The translations under genes were made by a program, and so were the position numbers. A stretch of DNA of 50,478 nt from CAYFRC01 sp050946115 (GTDB lineage Bacteria > Bacillota > Clostridia > Christensenellales > Aristaeellaceae), in contig JBMNUF010000015.1 in the NCBI GenBank assembly GCA_050946115.1, positions 1 to 50,478 of the forward strand, written 5' to 3'. Of this stretch, positions 1 to 10,137 are shown one piece after another. The notes under the pieces were generated by a model. It was not told the DNA's origin, did no database searches, and was given only the letters and a program-made list of their open reading frames with translations. The stretch's first letter is position 1; the number at the start of each line of letters is the position of its first letter.

Positions 1-795
1 GCGGAAGAGAAGCAGAACTTGAGCGATGTAAAGATAGTGCACATCGACGAAACATCGTTCAAGCGCGGGCAGAGCTATGTAACGGTGATAATAGACGGAG
101 CTTCTCACAAAGTAATCGATGTTGAGGAAGGGCGAGATGCTGCGACAGTAGAACGTTTTTCGACATATTTGAATGGGCATAAAGGTGACAGCGCGGAGAT
201 CGAGGGCGTGACATGTGATATGTCGGGAGCGTATAAGTCGGGCGTGAGCGTGTGTTTTCCAAATGCCAAACGGACGATTGACAAGTTTCATGTGAAGAAG
301 TTATTGCTTGATGCCCTGAACAAAGTGCGCATAGAAGAACAGGGGCGTAAATCGAAGCGTCGGGATGCCGGACGCAAGCTGCTGATGATTTCGGAGGCGC
401 GAATGACAGAGGACCAGCGTTTGAAGGTGGACACACTGAGCAAGGCGTACCCGAAGACCGGTCGTGCATTCCGCATGGTGCAGAGTCTGGACGAGATGTA
501 TAGGGCAAAGACGATCGATGAAGGAAAAACCTATTTTGACAAGCTGTGCCGTTGGATGCGTAGAAGTCGTTTAGAGCCGATGAAAGTAGCAGCGCAGACG
601 CTCAAGGAGAACGAGCGAGAGATTCTGAACTACTTTGCCGCTCGACTGACCAATGCCGTTTCGGAAGGTCTGAACAGCCTAATCCAAGCCGCGAAGCGGA
701 AGGCACGGGGTTTTCGGACTTACGAGGGCTTCCGCTGTATGATCATGCTTATGGTCGGAAGGCTCAAACCGGACTGCATCCCGCTCTTTGAGTGA
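1..795 (+). CDS. ISL3-family transposase, C-terminal part (cut by window edge)
   Basis: DDE-type transposase of the ISL3 family. The reading frame is open to base 1, so the N-terminal zinc-finger/HTH part lies outside the window. The first acidic catalytic residue is visible in HIDETSFKRG, the second in CDMSGAY, and the late Glu in SEGLNSLIQAAKRKARGFR, an arrangement typical of ISL3 transposases. The C-terminus looks intact and ends in a TGA stop. A TTG at 19 could be read as a start, but homology to the family continues upstream, so I treat the gene as partial. No clear terminal inverted repeat could be identified between 796 and 836; the next gene's promoter begins at 837. Whether the element is complete cannot be judged. 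Confidence 0.85.
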   Translation, partial: AEEKQNLSDVKIVHIDETSFKRGQSYVTVIIDGASHKVIDVEEGRDAATVERFSTYLNGHKGDSAEIEGVTCDMSGAYKSGVSVCFPNAKRTIDKFHVKKLLLDALNKVRIEEQGRKSKRRDAGRKLLMISEARMTEDQRLKVDTLSKAYPKTGRAFRMVQSLDEMYRAKTIDEGKTYFDKLCRWMRRSRLEPMKVAAQTLKENEREILNYFAARLTNAVSEGLNSLIQAAKRKARGFRTYEGFRCMIMLMVGRLKPDCIPLFE

Positions 796-836
796 CTTTT
801 CACGGTAATGAGAGAAGAACCGATCTGCACGCACAC

Positions 837-865
837 TTGACAAAGGACGCATTTTGCACTATACT
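837..865 (+). promoter_or_regulatory. sigma-A promoter for the secreted protein and uvrB
   Basis: TTGACA at 837-842 and TATACT at 860-865 are separated by exactly 17 bp. This is a near-consensus vegetative promoter lying 34 bp before the start of the downstream gene, just outside the right side of the ISL3 element. It probably drives the small secreted protein and uvrB, possibly also the Nudix gene. Confidence 0.8.
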
Positions 866-898
866 TAACTCGGAAAATTAACGAAGGAGGTCTTTTCA

Positions 899-1385
899 AT
901 GTCTCTCAGAAAAATGCTCTCCGTATTTCTCGTGCTGATGGTCTTGGCGCTTGGCGCGTCCGCGGAACTTTCCGTGTCCGTTCCGGACGCGGTATTCATC
1001 GAGCTTTTTGAGTACGAAGGCGGCACGGAAGCCCTGTATACGATGCTCGACGGGGAGGTAACCGTCGAGGTGTTGGAGTCTGAGCCCACGGAATTCGGAA
1101 AAGTGGGCGAGGTGACGTTTGCCGAGCTCGCGGAGCTTCGCACAAACGGCGCGCTGTCCTCCGAGATCGAAGTGGTTTCGGAAGAACCCATCGACTCCTA
1201 CCCCGCGCTGTGGCTGCGCTATACGGAGGATTCCGAGGACGGCAGCATGACGGACAATGCCGTCGCGATTTGGACGGACGAAAAGACGTTCGCGGTGTTT
1301 TTCATCGCCGAGACGGATAGCTACGCGGACAACCTGCAGGCGATCGAGGATGCGATCGCGAACCTGACGCTCGTAGAGGAAGGGA

Positions 1386-1393
<8 letters not shown>
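899..1393 (+). CDS. small secreted protein of unknown function
   Basis: A 164-residue protein I do not recognise. Residues 1 to about 22 form a classic signal peptide (basic start, hydrophobic core MLSVFLVLMVLALG, cleavage near ASA). The mature part is very acidic and has no transmembrane segment, so it is probably exported and soluble. The start is well supported by AAGGAGG at 884-890, about 8 bases before the ATG. Its 3' end overlaps the uvrB start by 8 bases, so the two genes are probably co-transcribed and translationally coupled. That is an odd pairing, since UvrB is a cytoplasmic DNA repair protein. Nothing in the sequence indicates a catalytic site. Confidence 0.75.
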
Positions 1394-3398
<2,005 letters not shown>

Positions 3399-3423
3399 AC
3401 CGATTCGGAAAGGCGGGAGAGAG

Positions 3424-3837
3424 ATGATCTTTCGGAAATGTGCAGGCGGCGTCGTTTTTTGGGAAGAGAAGGTGTTTCTCCTGAAAAACGACAAGGAGGA
3501 GTGGGTTCTGCCCAAGGGCGCGATCCGCGAAAAGCAGGATGCGCGGCAGGTCGCGCTTGACCGCGTGTTTCGCGAGGCGGGACTGAAGCCGGAGATCCTC
3601 GCGGATGCCGGGGAGACGGATTACGAGTTCTACTCCGTCACGCGCAGGCAGCCGGTGCGCAACAGCATCGCGTGGTTCGTTATGCGCGCGGAGGACGGCT
3701 CCTATCGCATCGCGTTCGAGCAGGGCTTTCGCGACGGGGATTATTATCCGATCGAACAGGCGTTGGAGCTCGTGACGTACACGCAGGACAAACACCTCGT
3801 GCGCGCGGCGTACGAAAAATACCTGGAGGTCCGCTGA
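3424..3837 (+). CDS. Nudix-fold protein with degenerate Nudix box
   Basis: A 137-residue protein with Nudix-like architecture: an N-terminal strand (KCAGGVVFWEEKVFLLK), then WVLPKGAI leading into the Nudix box. The canonical pattern is G-x5-E-x7-REUxEExGU. Here G32 and the final GL are kept, but position 38 is Gln instead of Glu, the RE pair (46-47) is DR, and the EE pair (50-51) is RE. Only one of the usual metal-binding acids therefore remains. Known Nudix enzymes hydrolyse nucleoside diphosphate derivatives using those acids, so this protein may bind rather than cleave its ligand, or be inactive. It lies 25 bp after uvrB, probably in the same transcript. Confidence 0.75.
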   Translation: MIFRKCAGGVVFWEEKVFLLKNDKEEWVLPKGAIREKQDARQVALDRVFREAGLKPEILADAGETDYEFYSVTRRQPVRNSIAWFVMRAEDGSYRIAFEQGFRDGDYYPIEQALELVTYTQDKHLVRAAYEKYLEVR

Positions 3838-3895
3838 ACAAACACTTTACACAGGTTTGATTGTTTCATGATAATGCATTTTCCTTTCCCTCCCG

Positions 3896-3942
3896 TATAC
3901 TATTGTCGTATGCGCCGGAAAGTGCGAATTCCAACCGGCGCA
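3896..3942 (+). promoter_or_regulatory. candidate -10 and 5' UTR hairpin before the Na/Pi-type transporter
   Basis: A TATACT -10 candidate lies at 3896-3901, but I see no good -35 at the right distance. Just downstream, TGCGCCGG (3911-3918) and CCGGCGCA (3935-3942) form an 8-bp inverted repeat ending 19 bp before the start codon and close to the ribosome binding site. It could be a leader hairpin that modulates translation. Confidence 0.4.
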
Positions 3943-3961
3943 GCGAAGGGAGCAGGATTCC

Positions 3962-5737
3962 ATGGATCTGTTTTCGGCACTGAATCTGATCGGCGGGCTT
4001 TGCCTCTTCCTTTTCGGAATGAGCATCATGGGGCAGGCGCTGGAAAAGCGCGCGGGCGGAAAACTGCGCACGCTCCTTGAGAGAATGACGGGGAGCAAGG
4101 CGACGGGATTCCTCACCGGCCTCGGCGTGACGGCAATCATTCAGAGCTCCTCGGTGACGACGGTCATGGTCGTCGGCTTTGTAAACTCCGGTCTGATGTC
4201 GCTAAAGCAGGCGATCAACGTCATCATGGGCGCGAACGTCGGCACGACTGTGACGGCGTGGCTTTTGAGCCTCAGCGGCATCAGCGGCGACGCGCTGTGG
4301 CTCAATCTCGTAAAACCCGACGCCTTTTCTCCCGTCCTCGCGCTGGTCGGACTCATCCTGTACATGTTCGTCAGGGATGCGAAGAAAAAAGATACGGGGA
4401 TGATCCTTTTGGGCTTTGCGACGCTCATGTTCGGGATGGAGACCATGAGCGGCTCCGTAGCCGGCTTAAAGGACGTCCCCGGTTTTCAAAATCTGTTCCT
4501 CTTATTCACAAACCCCATTCTGGGCGTCCTCACCGGCGCCGTGGTGACGGGAATCATTCAATCCAGTTCCGCATCCGTGGGTATCCTGCAGGCGCTCGCG
4601 ATCACCGGGCAGGTCACCTACGGCGCGGCGATCCCGATCATCATGGGGCAGAACATCGGCACCTGCGTGACGGCGCTGATCTCCTCCGTCGGAGCGAACA
4701 AAAACGCAAAGCGCGCCGCCGTCGTACACCTTTTGTTCAATACGATTGGAACGCTTGTATGGCTCGGCGTGTTCTGTATCGTGCGCACGCTGTTTCAACC
4801 GGCGCTGCTGAATCAGCCGGCGAGCATGTTCGGCATCGCGGTCGCGCACTCCGTCTTCAACATTTTGTGCACCATTCTATTGCTTCCGCTTTCGGAATTT
4901 CTCGAAAAACTCGCGCTTCGGTTCGTTCCCGATAAAAACGGCGCCGAGCGCGCACAACCCATTTTGGACGAGCGCCTGCTCGCGACGCCCCCGCTCGCGC
5001 TCGGGCGTTGCCACGATCTGGTGACGACCATGGCAGAGGACGCGCGGGATGCGCTTTTATTGAGCCTTCAGCAGCTGCATTCCTATAGCCCCGCGGATGC
5101 GTGGAAGATTCGGGAGATCGAAAACGAAACGGACAAGTACGAGGACGAGATCGGCACATATTTGATCAAGCTCAGTGCCAGGCCTCTAAACGAAGCAGAC
5201 AGCGGTGATACCACGGCGCTTCTCAAGTATATCGGGGATTTCGAGCGCATCGCCGACCATGCGGTGGGCATTCTGGAATCCGCCGAGGAGATGCAGGAAA
5301 AGGGCGTCCGCTTCTCGCGGGAAGCCGAGTCGGACCTCGCCATCCTTCGCAAAGCCGTCGAGGAGATCATGCGCCTGGCGCTGGAGGCGTATCGCAACAA
5401 CGACCCCGTCGTGGCGGTTCGGGTGGAGCCGCTGGAAGAAGTCATCGACAGCCTGAAGGAACAGATGCGCACGAGGCACATCCTGCGCATGAAAAAAGAG
5501 ACGTGCAGCATCGAAGCCGGCTTTATCTGGTCGGATCTCTTGACGAATTTGGAGCGCATCGCGGACCACTGCTCCAACATCGCAGGCTGCATTATCGACA
5601 TGAGCGACCGGCGATTGACGCTGCACGACACGCTCCGAAAAAAAAAGAGCGGCGATGCCGACTTCGAAAGCAACTTTGGCGCTTTCGCCCAAAAATACTC
5701 GCTTAAAAAATCCGAATATGAAACGCAAGCCGTGTAG
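3962..5737 (+). CDS. Na/Pi cotransporter family protein with PhoU domain
   Basis: Membrane protein of the NptA/YjbB-like sodium-phosphate cotransporter family, 591 residues. Residues 1 to about 310 contain multiple hydrophobic segments and the two family-defining repeats, IIQSSSVTTVMVVGF and IIQSSSASVGILQAL. From about residue 345 a soluble PhoU-like helical domain follows, with the repeated signatures YIGDFERIADHA and NLERIADHCSN. Proteins with this architecture move or export inorganic phosphate, or influence phosphate balance. The precise direction is an inference. A GGGAG-type ribosome binding site precedes the ATG. The gene appears to be transcribed alone. Confidence 0.9.
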   Translation: MDLFSALNLIGGLCLFLFGMSIMGQALEKRAGGKLRTLLERMTGSKATGFLTGLGVTAIIQSSSVTTVMVVGFVNSGLMSLKQAINVIMGANVGTTVTAWLLSLSGISGDALWLNLVKPDAFSPVLALVGLILYMFVRDAKKKDTGMILLGFATLMFGMETMSGSVAGLKDVPGFQNLFLLFTNPILGVLTGAVVTGIIQSSSASVGILQALAITGQVTYGAAIPIIMGQNIGTCVTALISSVGANKNAKRAAVVHLLFNTIGTLVWLGVFCIVRTLFQPALLNQPASMFGIAVAHSVFNILCTILLLPLSEFLEKLALRFVPDKNGAERAQPILDERLLATPPLALGRCHDLVTTMAEDARDALLLSLQQLHSYSPADAWKIREIENETDKYEDEIGTYLIKLSARPLNEADSGDTTALLKYIGDFERIADHAVGILESAEEMQEKGVRFSREAESDLAILRKAVEEIMRLALEAYRNNDPVVAVRVEPLEEVIDSLKEQMRTRHILRMKKETCSIEAGFIWSDLLTNLERIADHCSNIAGCIIDMSDRRLTLHDTLRKKKSGDADFESNFGAFAQKYSLKKSEYETQAV

Positions 5738-5781
5738 AAGGCGTGAAATGCAAGAGCACAGAAGAAATGTTCCTTTTACGG

Positions 5782-5810
5782 TTGCAAAACACGCGTTTAT
5801 CCTGTATAAT
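5782..5810 (+). promoter_or_regulatory. sigma-A promoter for fucI
   Basis: TTGCAA at 5782-5787 and a perfect TATAAT at 5805-5810 are separated by 17 bp, 35 bp before the fucI start. A GGAGGG ribosome binding site follows at 5834-5839. No obvious operator palindrome overlaps it. Confidence 0.8.
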
Positions 5811-5845
5811 GAAAGTACAATCATAGAGAGTATGGAGGGTGCATC

Positions 5846-7681
5846 ATGGCTGAAAATCGTTACATCGGTTCCTATCCCGCAATCGGAATCCGCCCCGTCA
5901 TCGACGGCAGACGCGGTCCCGTTCGCCTTCGCGAGAGTCTGGAAGACCAAACCATGGGCATGGCGGAAGCCGCCAAAAAGCTCTTTGAGGAAAACCTGCG
6001 CTATTCCAACGGCGATCCCGTGCGGGTCGTCATCGCGGACACCACCATCGGCCGCGTCACCGAATCCGCCGCCTGCGCGGACAAGTTCCGGAAGGAGGGC
6101 GTCGCGATCACGCTGACGGTCACGCCCTGCTGGTGCTACGGCTCCGAGACCATGGATATGGACAGGGGCACCATCAAGGCGGTCTGGGGCTTCAACGGCA
6201 CCGAGCGCCCCGGCGCGGTATACCTCGCCAGCGTCCTCGCCACCCACGCGCAAAAGGGGCTGCCCGCATTCGGCATCTACGGACACGAGGTACAGGATCG
6301 CGACCAGGTGACGGAGATTCCCGATGACGTCAGGGAAAAGCTGCTCCGATTCGGGCGCGCCGCCGTCGCCGTGGCGACCATGCGCGGCAAGAGCTACCTG
6401 CAGATCGGCTCCGTATGCATGGGCATCGGCGGTTCCATCATGGATCAGGCGTTCATGGAGGACTATCTGGGTCTGCGCGTCGAATCCATCGACGAGGTCG
6501 AGATACTCCGCCGCATGGAGGAAGGCATCTACAACGAGGAAGAATACCAGAAGGCGCTCGCGTGGACGAAGGAGCACTGCAAGGAAGGCCGCGACGACAA
6601 CGTCGAATATGTAGAGTTCCTGGGCGAAAAGCGCCGCATCAAATTCACGCCCGAGGAAAAGGAAGAGCAGTGGAAGTTCACCATCAAAATGTACTGCATC
6701 ATCAAGGACCTTTTGAACGGCAACAAGAACCTGCCCGCGGGCTTTGAGGAAGAGGTCGTCGGCCACAACGCCATCGCGGCGGGCTTCCAGGGCCAGCGGC
6801 AGTGGACGGACCATTGGCCGAACTGCGACTATCCCGAGGCGATCCTCAACTCCTCCTTCGACTACACCGGCAAGAAGGAGCCCATCACCTTCGCGACCGA
6901 AAACGACATCCTGAACGGCGTCTGCATGCTCTTCATGCGCCTTTTGACCAACCGCGCCCAGATCTTCGCGGACGTGCGCACCTATTGGTCGCCCGAGGCC
7001 ACCAAGCGCGTCACCGGCTACGATCTGGAAGGCAAGGCGAAGGATAACGGCGGCATCATCCACCTTTTGAACTCCGGCGCGGCGTGCCTGGATGCCTGCG
7101 GCGAGTGTGTGGACGAGGACGGCAACCCGACCATGAAGGAATGGTGGGACGTCACCGAGGAAGACATCAAGAAGATGACCGCCGCCACTGTGTGGTGCGA
7201 AGCGGGCTTTGACAACTTCCGCGGCGGCGGATTCTCCTCGCACTTCGTGACGCGCGCCGAAATGCCCACCACCATGATCCGCCTGAATCTCATCAAGGGG
7301 CTCGGCCCGGTGATGCAGATCGCCGAAGGCTGGACGGTGAAGCTCCCGGACGAAGTCACCGATACGCTCATGGAGCGCACGAACCCCACCTGGCCCTGCA
7401 CGTGGTTCACCCCGCGTTGCGACGGCGTCGAGGGCAGCCCGTTCAAGACTGCGTACGAGGTCATGATGAACTGGGGTGCGAACCACGGCGCGATCAGCTA
7501 CGGCCACATCGGCGCGGACCTGATCACATTGTGCTCCATGCTGCGCATCCCCGTATGCATGCACAACGTGCCCGAAGAAACGATCTTCCGCCCCGCCGCG
7601 TGGAACGCGTTTGGCATGGACAAAGAGGGCGCCGACTACCGCGCCTGCGCGACCTACGGCCCGTTCTACAAGACCATGTAA
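5846..7681 (+). CDS. fucI: L-fucose isomerase
   Basis: Converts L-fucose to L-fuculose in the cytoplasm, the first step of the fucose isomerase pathway. The family can also act on D-arabinose. At 611 residues it is close to the roughly 590 of the E. coli enzyme. It starts with the family signature IGIRPVIDGRRGPVRESL-like sequence. Candidate manganese ligands are the Glu in FATENDILNG, the Asp in FADVRTYW and a His in the NHGAISYGHIGADL stretch; these match the Glu/Asp/His triad of characterised FucI. The start is supported by GGAGGG 6 bases upstream. It has its own promoter and hairpin. No fuculokinase or fuculose-phosphate aldolase is adjacent, although a transaldolase-type aldolase lies at 29.4 kb and a possible alpha-L-fucosidase-like enzyme at 16.7-18.7 kb. 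Confidence 0.95.
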   Translation: MAENRYIGSYPAIGIRPVIDGRRGPVRLRESLEDQTMGMAEAAKKLFEENLRYSNGDPVRVVIADTTIGRVTESAACADKFRKEGVAITLTVTPCWCYGSETMDMDRGTIKAVWGFNGTERPGAVYLASVLATHAQKGLPAFGIYGHEVQDRDQVTEIPDDVREKLLRFGRAAVAVATMRGKSYLQIGSVCMGIGGSIMDQAFMEDYLGLRVESIDEVEILRRMEEGIYNEEEYQKALAWTKEHCKEGRDDNVEYVEFLGEKRRIKFTPEEKEEQWKFTIKMYCIIKDLLNGNKNLPAGFEEEVVGHNAIAAGFQGQRQWTDHWPNCDYPEAILNSSFDYTGKKEPITFATENDILNGVCMLFMRLLTNRAQIFADVRTYWSPEATKRVTGYDLEGKAKDNGGIIHLLNSGAACLDACGECVDEDGNPTMKEWWDVTEEDIKKMTAATVWCEAGFDNFRGGGFSSHFVTRAEMPTTMIRLNLIKGLGPVMQIAEGWTVKLPDEVTDTLMERTNPTWPCTWFTPRCDGVEGSPFKTAYEVMMNWGANHGAISYGHIGADLITLCSMLRIPVCMHNVPEETIFRPAAWNAFGMDKEGADYRACATYGPFYKTM

Positions 7682-7700
7682 TTTCATCCCAAAACATCGC

Positions 7701-7727
7701 GTGGGAGACCGAAATTCGGTCTCCCAC
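7701..7727 (+). terminator. hairpin after fucI
   Basis: GTGGGAGACCGAA (7701-7713) and TTCGGTCTCCCAC (7715-7727) form a perfect 13-bp inverted repeat around one base, starting 19 bases after the fucI stop. There is no downstream T-run, so it may act as a transcript-stabilising hairpin or a non-canonical terminator. Confidence 0.6.
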
Positions 7728-7750
7728 AGTCCTTCACAGGGGGTATATTC

Positions 7751-8167
7751 GTGACGGAAACAGCCGTCGTCGTCCGAACGGAAGAGGGAAAACTCATGGC
7801 GCAGGTCACGCGCAGCGAAATGTGCGCGCATTGCAAGGCGTGCGATTTCGGAAAGAAGGAGACGCACCTGATCGCGCTTCCCGAAGGGGATTTTGCCGCC
7901 GGAGACATCGTGGAACTGACCATTCCGGAGGGCAGCGTCGGGCTGGGCTCACTCCTCGCCTACGGAATCCCGCTCATCATGCTCCTTGCGGGGCTTGGTG
8001 TCGCCGCACTGTTGCGGCTTTCGGAGCTGCTGCAGGCGCTTTTCGCGCTCCTCTTTGCGTGCGGCGGATTTTTCATCACACGCGCGCTCGACAAGCGACT
8101 CTCCCGAAAGAGCGCGTTTCGGGTCACCGTAAGAAAGGTCGAGCCGCCGTTTTCCGCAAAAAACTGA
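7751..8167 (+). CDS. RseC/MucC-like membrane protein
   Basis: A 138-residue protein resembling the SoxR-reducing-system RseC/MucC family. The N-terminal part carries a cysteine cluster, CAHCKAC, followed by an acidic turn and strand (GDIVELTIPEGS). Two hydrophobic segments follow (about residues 62-80 and 86-100), then a basic tail. In other bacteria RseC accompanies Rnf electron-transport complexes, but no rnf genes lie here. The start is a GTG preceded by AGGGGG. The gene converges with dnaX. Degenerate copies of its last ~100 bases recur twice in the 350-bp gap to dnaX (see the repeat entry), so its C-terminal end lies in a region that has been rearranged. Confidence 0.75.
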   Translation: MTETAVVVRTEEGKLMAQVTRSEMCAHCKACDFGKKETHLIALPEGDFAAGDIVELTIPEGSVGLGSLLAYGIPLIMLLAGLGVAALLRLSELLQALFALLFACGGFFITRALDKRLSRKSAFRVTVRKVEPPFSAKN

Positions 8168-8685
8168 TTCGTTCGCTACACATCGTCCTCCGCGGACGGG
8201 CTTTGCCTTATAGAACTCGCAGCATATCTCGATTGCCGGCAAACAATTCTCATTGGGTGCGCTCGACAAACGATTCTCCCGAAAAAAACCGTTGCAGATT
8301 GCCAAATCCATCATCTGCCAAAGGGCGCGCTTTTCCGAGCAGACACGTTGTATATCTCGATATCCCTCTCGAACACAACCGCGAGGTGCGTCTCAGAGAG
8401 GTTTTTTCAGGCATTCGATTTTTCATCATACGCGCCAAACGGTTCTCCCAAAAACGCGTTTCAGACAGCCGCAAGAGAAATCGATTCTCCGCTTCCGCAA
8501 AAATCGAAATTCGTTTGCTACGCATCGTCCTCCACGGACACGTTTTTCCGATCAAATACGTCGTATATCTCTTCAAGTCCTTTTGGGGAGACGACGGGCT
8601 TCCCCTCCCCTTCGACTGCGATCTGCACCGCGATATCCCTTCCGTACACCGCCGCGAGGCGCTTTTCCAAGAGGGTCTTTTTGGC
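8068..8685. repeat. degenerate tandem copies of the rseC-tail/dnaX-tail junction
   Basis: The 350-bp gap between rseC and dnaX is built from decayed copies of the two flanking gene ends. rseC-tail copies: the gene itself (about 8069-8167), a short one at about 8259-8301 (GCGCTCGACAAACGATTCTC against GCGCTCGACAAGCGACTCTC) and a long one at about 8416-8510 (GATTTTTCATCATACGCGC against GATTTTTCATCACACGCGC). dnaX-tail copies: about 8168-8231 (CATCGTCCTCCGCGGAC against CATCGTCCTCCACGGAC at 8523) and about 8310-8411, which matches first dnaX 8520-8572 and then 8632-8685 with the interval between deleted. The order is rseC tail, dnaX tail, rseC tail, dnaX tail, rseC tail, dnaX tail: three units of the same convergent junction. 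No open gene remains in the gap. Confidence 0.8.
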
Positions 8686-10122
8686 TTCCTGCAGCAGGAT
8701 ATTCAGATACACCTTGTATTTCTTGGGGATTTCCAAGGCGATGCCGCCGTCCGTCTCGCCCTTAAACACCGCGTGCGCGATGAGGGGATACAGCGATTTG
8801 TCCGATGCCTGTATCGACGCGAGCGCCTGTTCCCAGTTGGAAATCTCCTGCGCGGGCGCTTGGGCAGGTTTCGCCTCCTCCGCCTTCTTCGGCGGTTCCG
8901 GGGCGGATTGCGTTACTTTTTTTTCGATTTTCGGCTGCGGCGCGGGCGCCACGCCCCCTTCGAGCCGCTTTTCCAACTGCGCGATGCGCTGCTCCAGCGC
9001 CTCAATGCTGCGCTCCTTTTCGGGATGACACGCCTTGACCGTCGCCAATTCCAAAACGACGCGCGGCTGCGAAGCATAGCGCATGTCCGCGTCCGACGCG
9101 ATAAACAGCTCCATCGCGCGGCGCAGCTTTTCGGGCGTTGCCTCCTGCGCCTGGTCGCGGTATCGCGCCGCGTCCTCCCGCGTACAGTCCAAAAGATCTT
9201 CCAGATCGTCCTCCACGGACTGCGCAAGCAGCAGTGCCCGCAAATGCGACGCAACCTCCCGAGCGAATACCGCCGCATCCCTGCCGCCGGACATCGCTTC
9301 GGAAATCATCCGCATCGCGCCCTGCACGTCGTCAAAGAGCAATGCCTGCGCAAAATCGAACAGGAAACCCCTGTCGGAGACGCCCAGCACCTCGCGCACG
9401 AGCCTTTCGTCCACCGCGCCGCTGTCGCCGTAGGCAAGGCACATCTCGAGCAGGTTCCATGCGTCGCGCATGCCCCCCTCCGAGGCGCGCGCGATGTCGT
9501 ACAGCGCGCCCTCCTCCACCCGTTTTCCGACGGCGGGGAGTGCCTCTTTGAGCTTTTTTACGATCACCTGCGCGGAAAACCGCCTGAAGTCGTACCTCTG
9601 GCAGCGCGAAAGGATCGTCGCAGGCAGCTTTTGCGGCTCCGTCGTCGCCAGGATGAACACCGCATGTGCGGGTGGCTCCTCGAGCGTCTTCAAGAGCGCA
9701 TTAAACGCGCCCGATGAGAGCATATGCACCTCGTCGATGATGTATACCTTGTATTTCCCGACCGTCGGCGGGTATTTGATCTTGTCGCGAAGTTCGCGAA
9801 TCTCATCCACGCCGTTGTTGGATGCGGCGTCGATCTCGACCACGTCCATGGAGCTCTCTTCCAAAAGCTGCCTGCACGATTCGCACGCGCCGCACGGCTC
9901 CGCGCCCACAGACGGATCCTGACAGTTGATCGCACGCGCGAACACCTTTGCGGTCGAGGTCTTGCCCGTGCCGCGACTGCCGCAGAACAGGTATGCGTGC
10001 GAGATCTTGCCGGATTCAATCTGGTTCATGAGCGTCGTCACGATCGGCTCCTGCCCCACGATGTCGCGGAAGAACTTCGGGCGATACGCCCTGTATAGTG
10101 TCTGATATTCCACGCTCTTCAT
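8518..10122 (-). CDS. dnaX: DNA polymerase III subunit gamma/tau
   Basis: Clamp-loader ATPase of the replicative polymerase. It opens the AAA+ module with YRAYRPKFFRDIVGQ, has Walker A GSRGTGKTS, a four-cysteine zinc module (CQDPSVGAEPCGACESC), the Walker B region IIDEVHMLS and the SRC sensor SRCQRYDF. A Pro/Ala/Lys-rich linker follows and then a tau-specific C-terminal domain. I chose the ATG at 10122 (MKSVEYQ). It has GAAGGGA just upstream, whereas the ATG at 10137 overlaps the -10 box and would precede the expected transcription start. From 10122 the protein has 534 residues. An A8 run at codons 400-402 may allow a short gamma form. The 3' end adjoins the decayed duplications described above. 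Confidence 0.95.
   Translation of the reverse strand: MKSVEYQTLYRAYRPKFFRDIVGQEPIVTTLMNQIESGKISHAYLFCGSRGTGKTSTAKVFARAINCQDPSVGAEPCGACESCRQLLEESSMDVVEIDAASNNGVDEIRELRDKIKYPPTVGKYKVYIIDEVHMLSSGAFNALLKTLEEPPAHAVFILATTEPQKLPATILSRCQRYDFRRFSAQVIVKKLKEALPAVGKRVEEGALYDIARASEGGMRDAWNLLEMCLAYGDSGAVDERLVREVLGVSDRGFLFDFAQALLFDDVQGAMRMISEAMSGGRDAAVFAREVASHLRALLLAQSVEDDLEDLLDCTREDAARYRDQAQEATPEKLRRAMELFIASDADMRYASQPRVVLELATVKACHPEKERSIEALEQRIAQLEKRLEGGVAPAPQPKIEKKVTQSAPEPPKKAEEAKPAQAPAQEISNWEQALASIQASDKSLYPLIAHAVFKGETDGGIALEIPKKYKVYLNILLQEAKKTLLEKRLAAVYGRDIAVQIAVEGEGKPVVSPKGLEEIYDVFDRKNVSVEDDA
8917..8925 (-). other. A8 slippery run in dnaX (candidate gamma-producing site)
   Basis: On the coding strand the sequence is G, eight A, then GTAA, read in frame as GAA AAA AAA GTA. 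If a transcript or ribosome effectively loses one A, the frame becomes GAA AAA AAG TAA, an immediate stop. The site lies at the end of the clamp-loader core, just before the tau-specific part, where other bacteria use slippage or frameshifting in dnaX to make gamma. Confidence 0.45.
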
Positions 10123-10137
10123 GCTCCCTTCGTCCAT

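Noticed and set aside
5186..7867. An 893-codon open frame on the minus strand, antisense to fucI and the Na/Pi-type gene
   Set aside because: It mirrors two genes with clear family motifs on the plus strand. Its protein is Val/His/Arg/Asp-rich and matches no fold I know; such frames are common in GC-rich DNA.
7402..9717. A 771-codon plus-strand open frame running across fucI's end, rseC and dnaX
   Set aside because: It is a shadow of real genes in other frames. Its apparent internal repetition comes from the duplicated rseC/dnaX junction, not from a repeat protein.
10122..10137. dnaX start at 10137
   Set aside because: That ATG overlaps the -10 box of the only good promoter, so it would not be in the transcript; the ATG at 10122 has a ribosome binding site.
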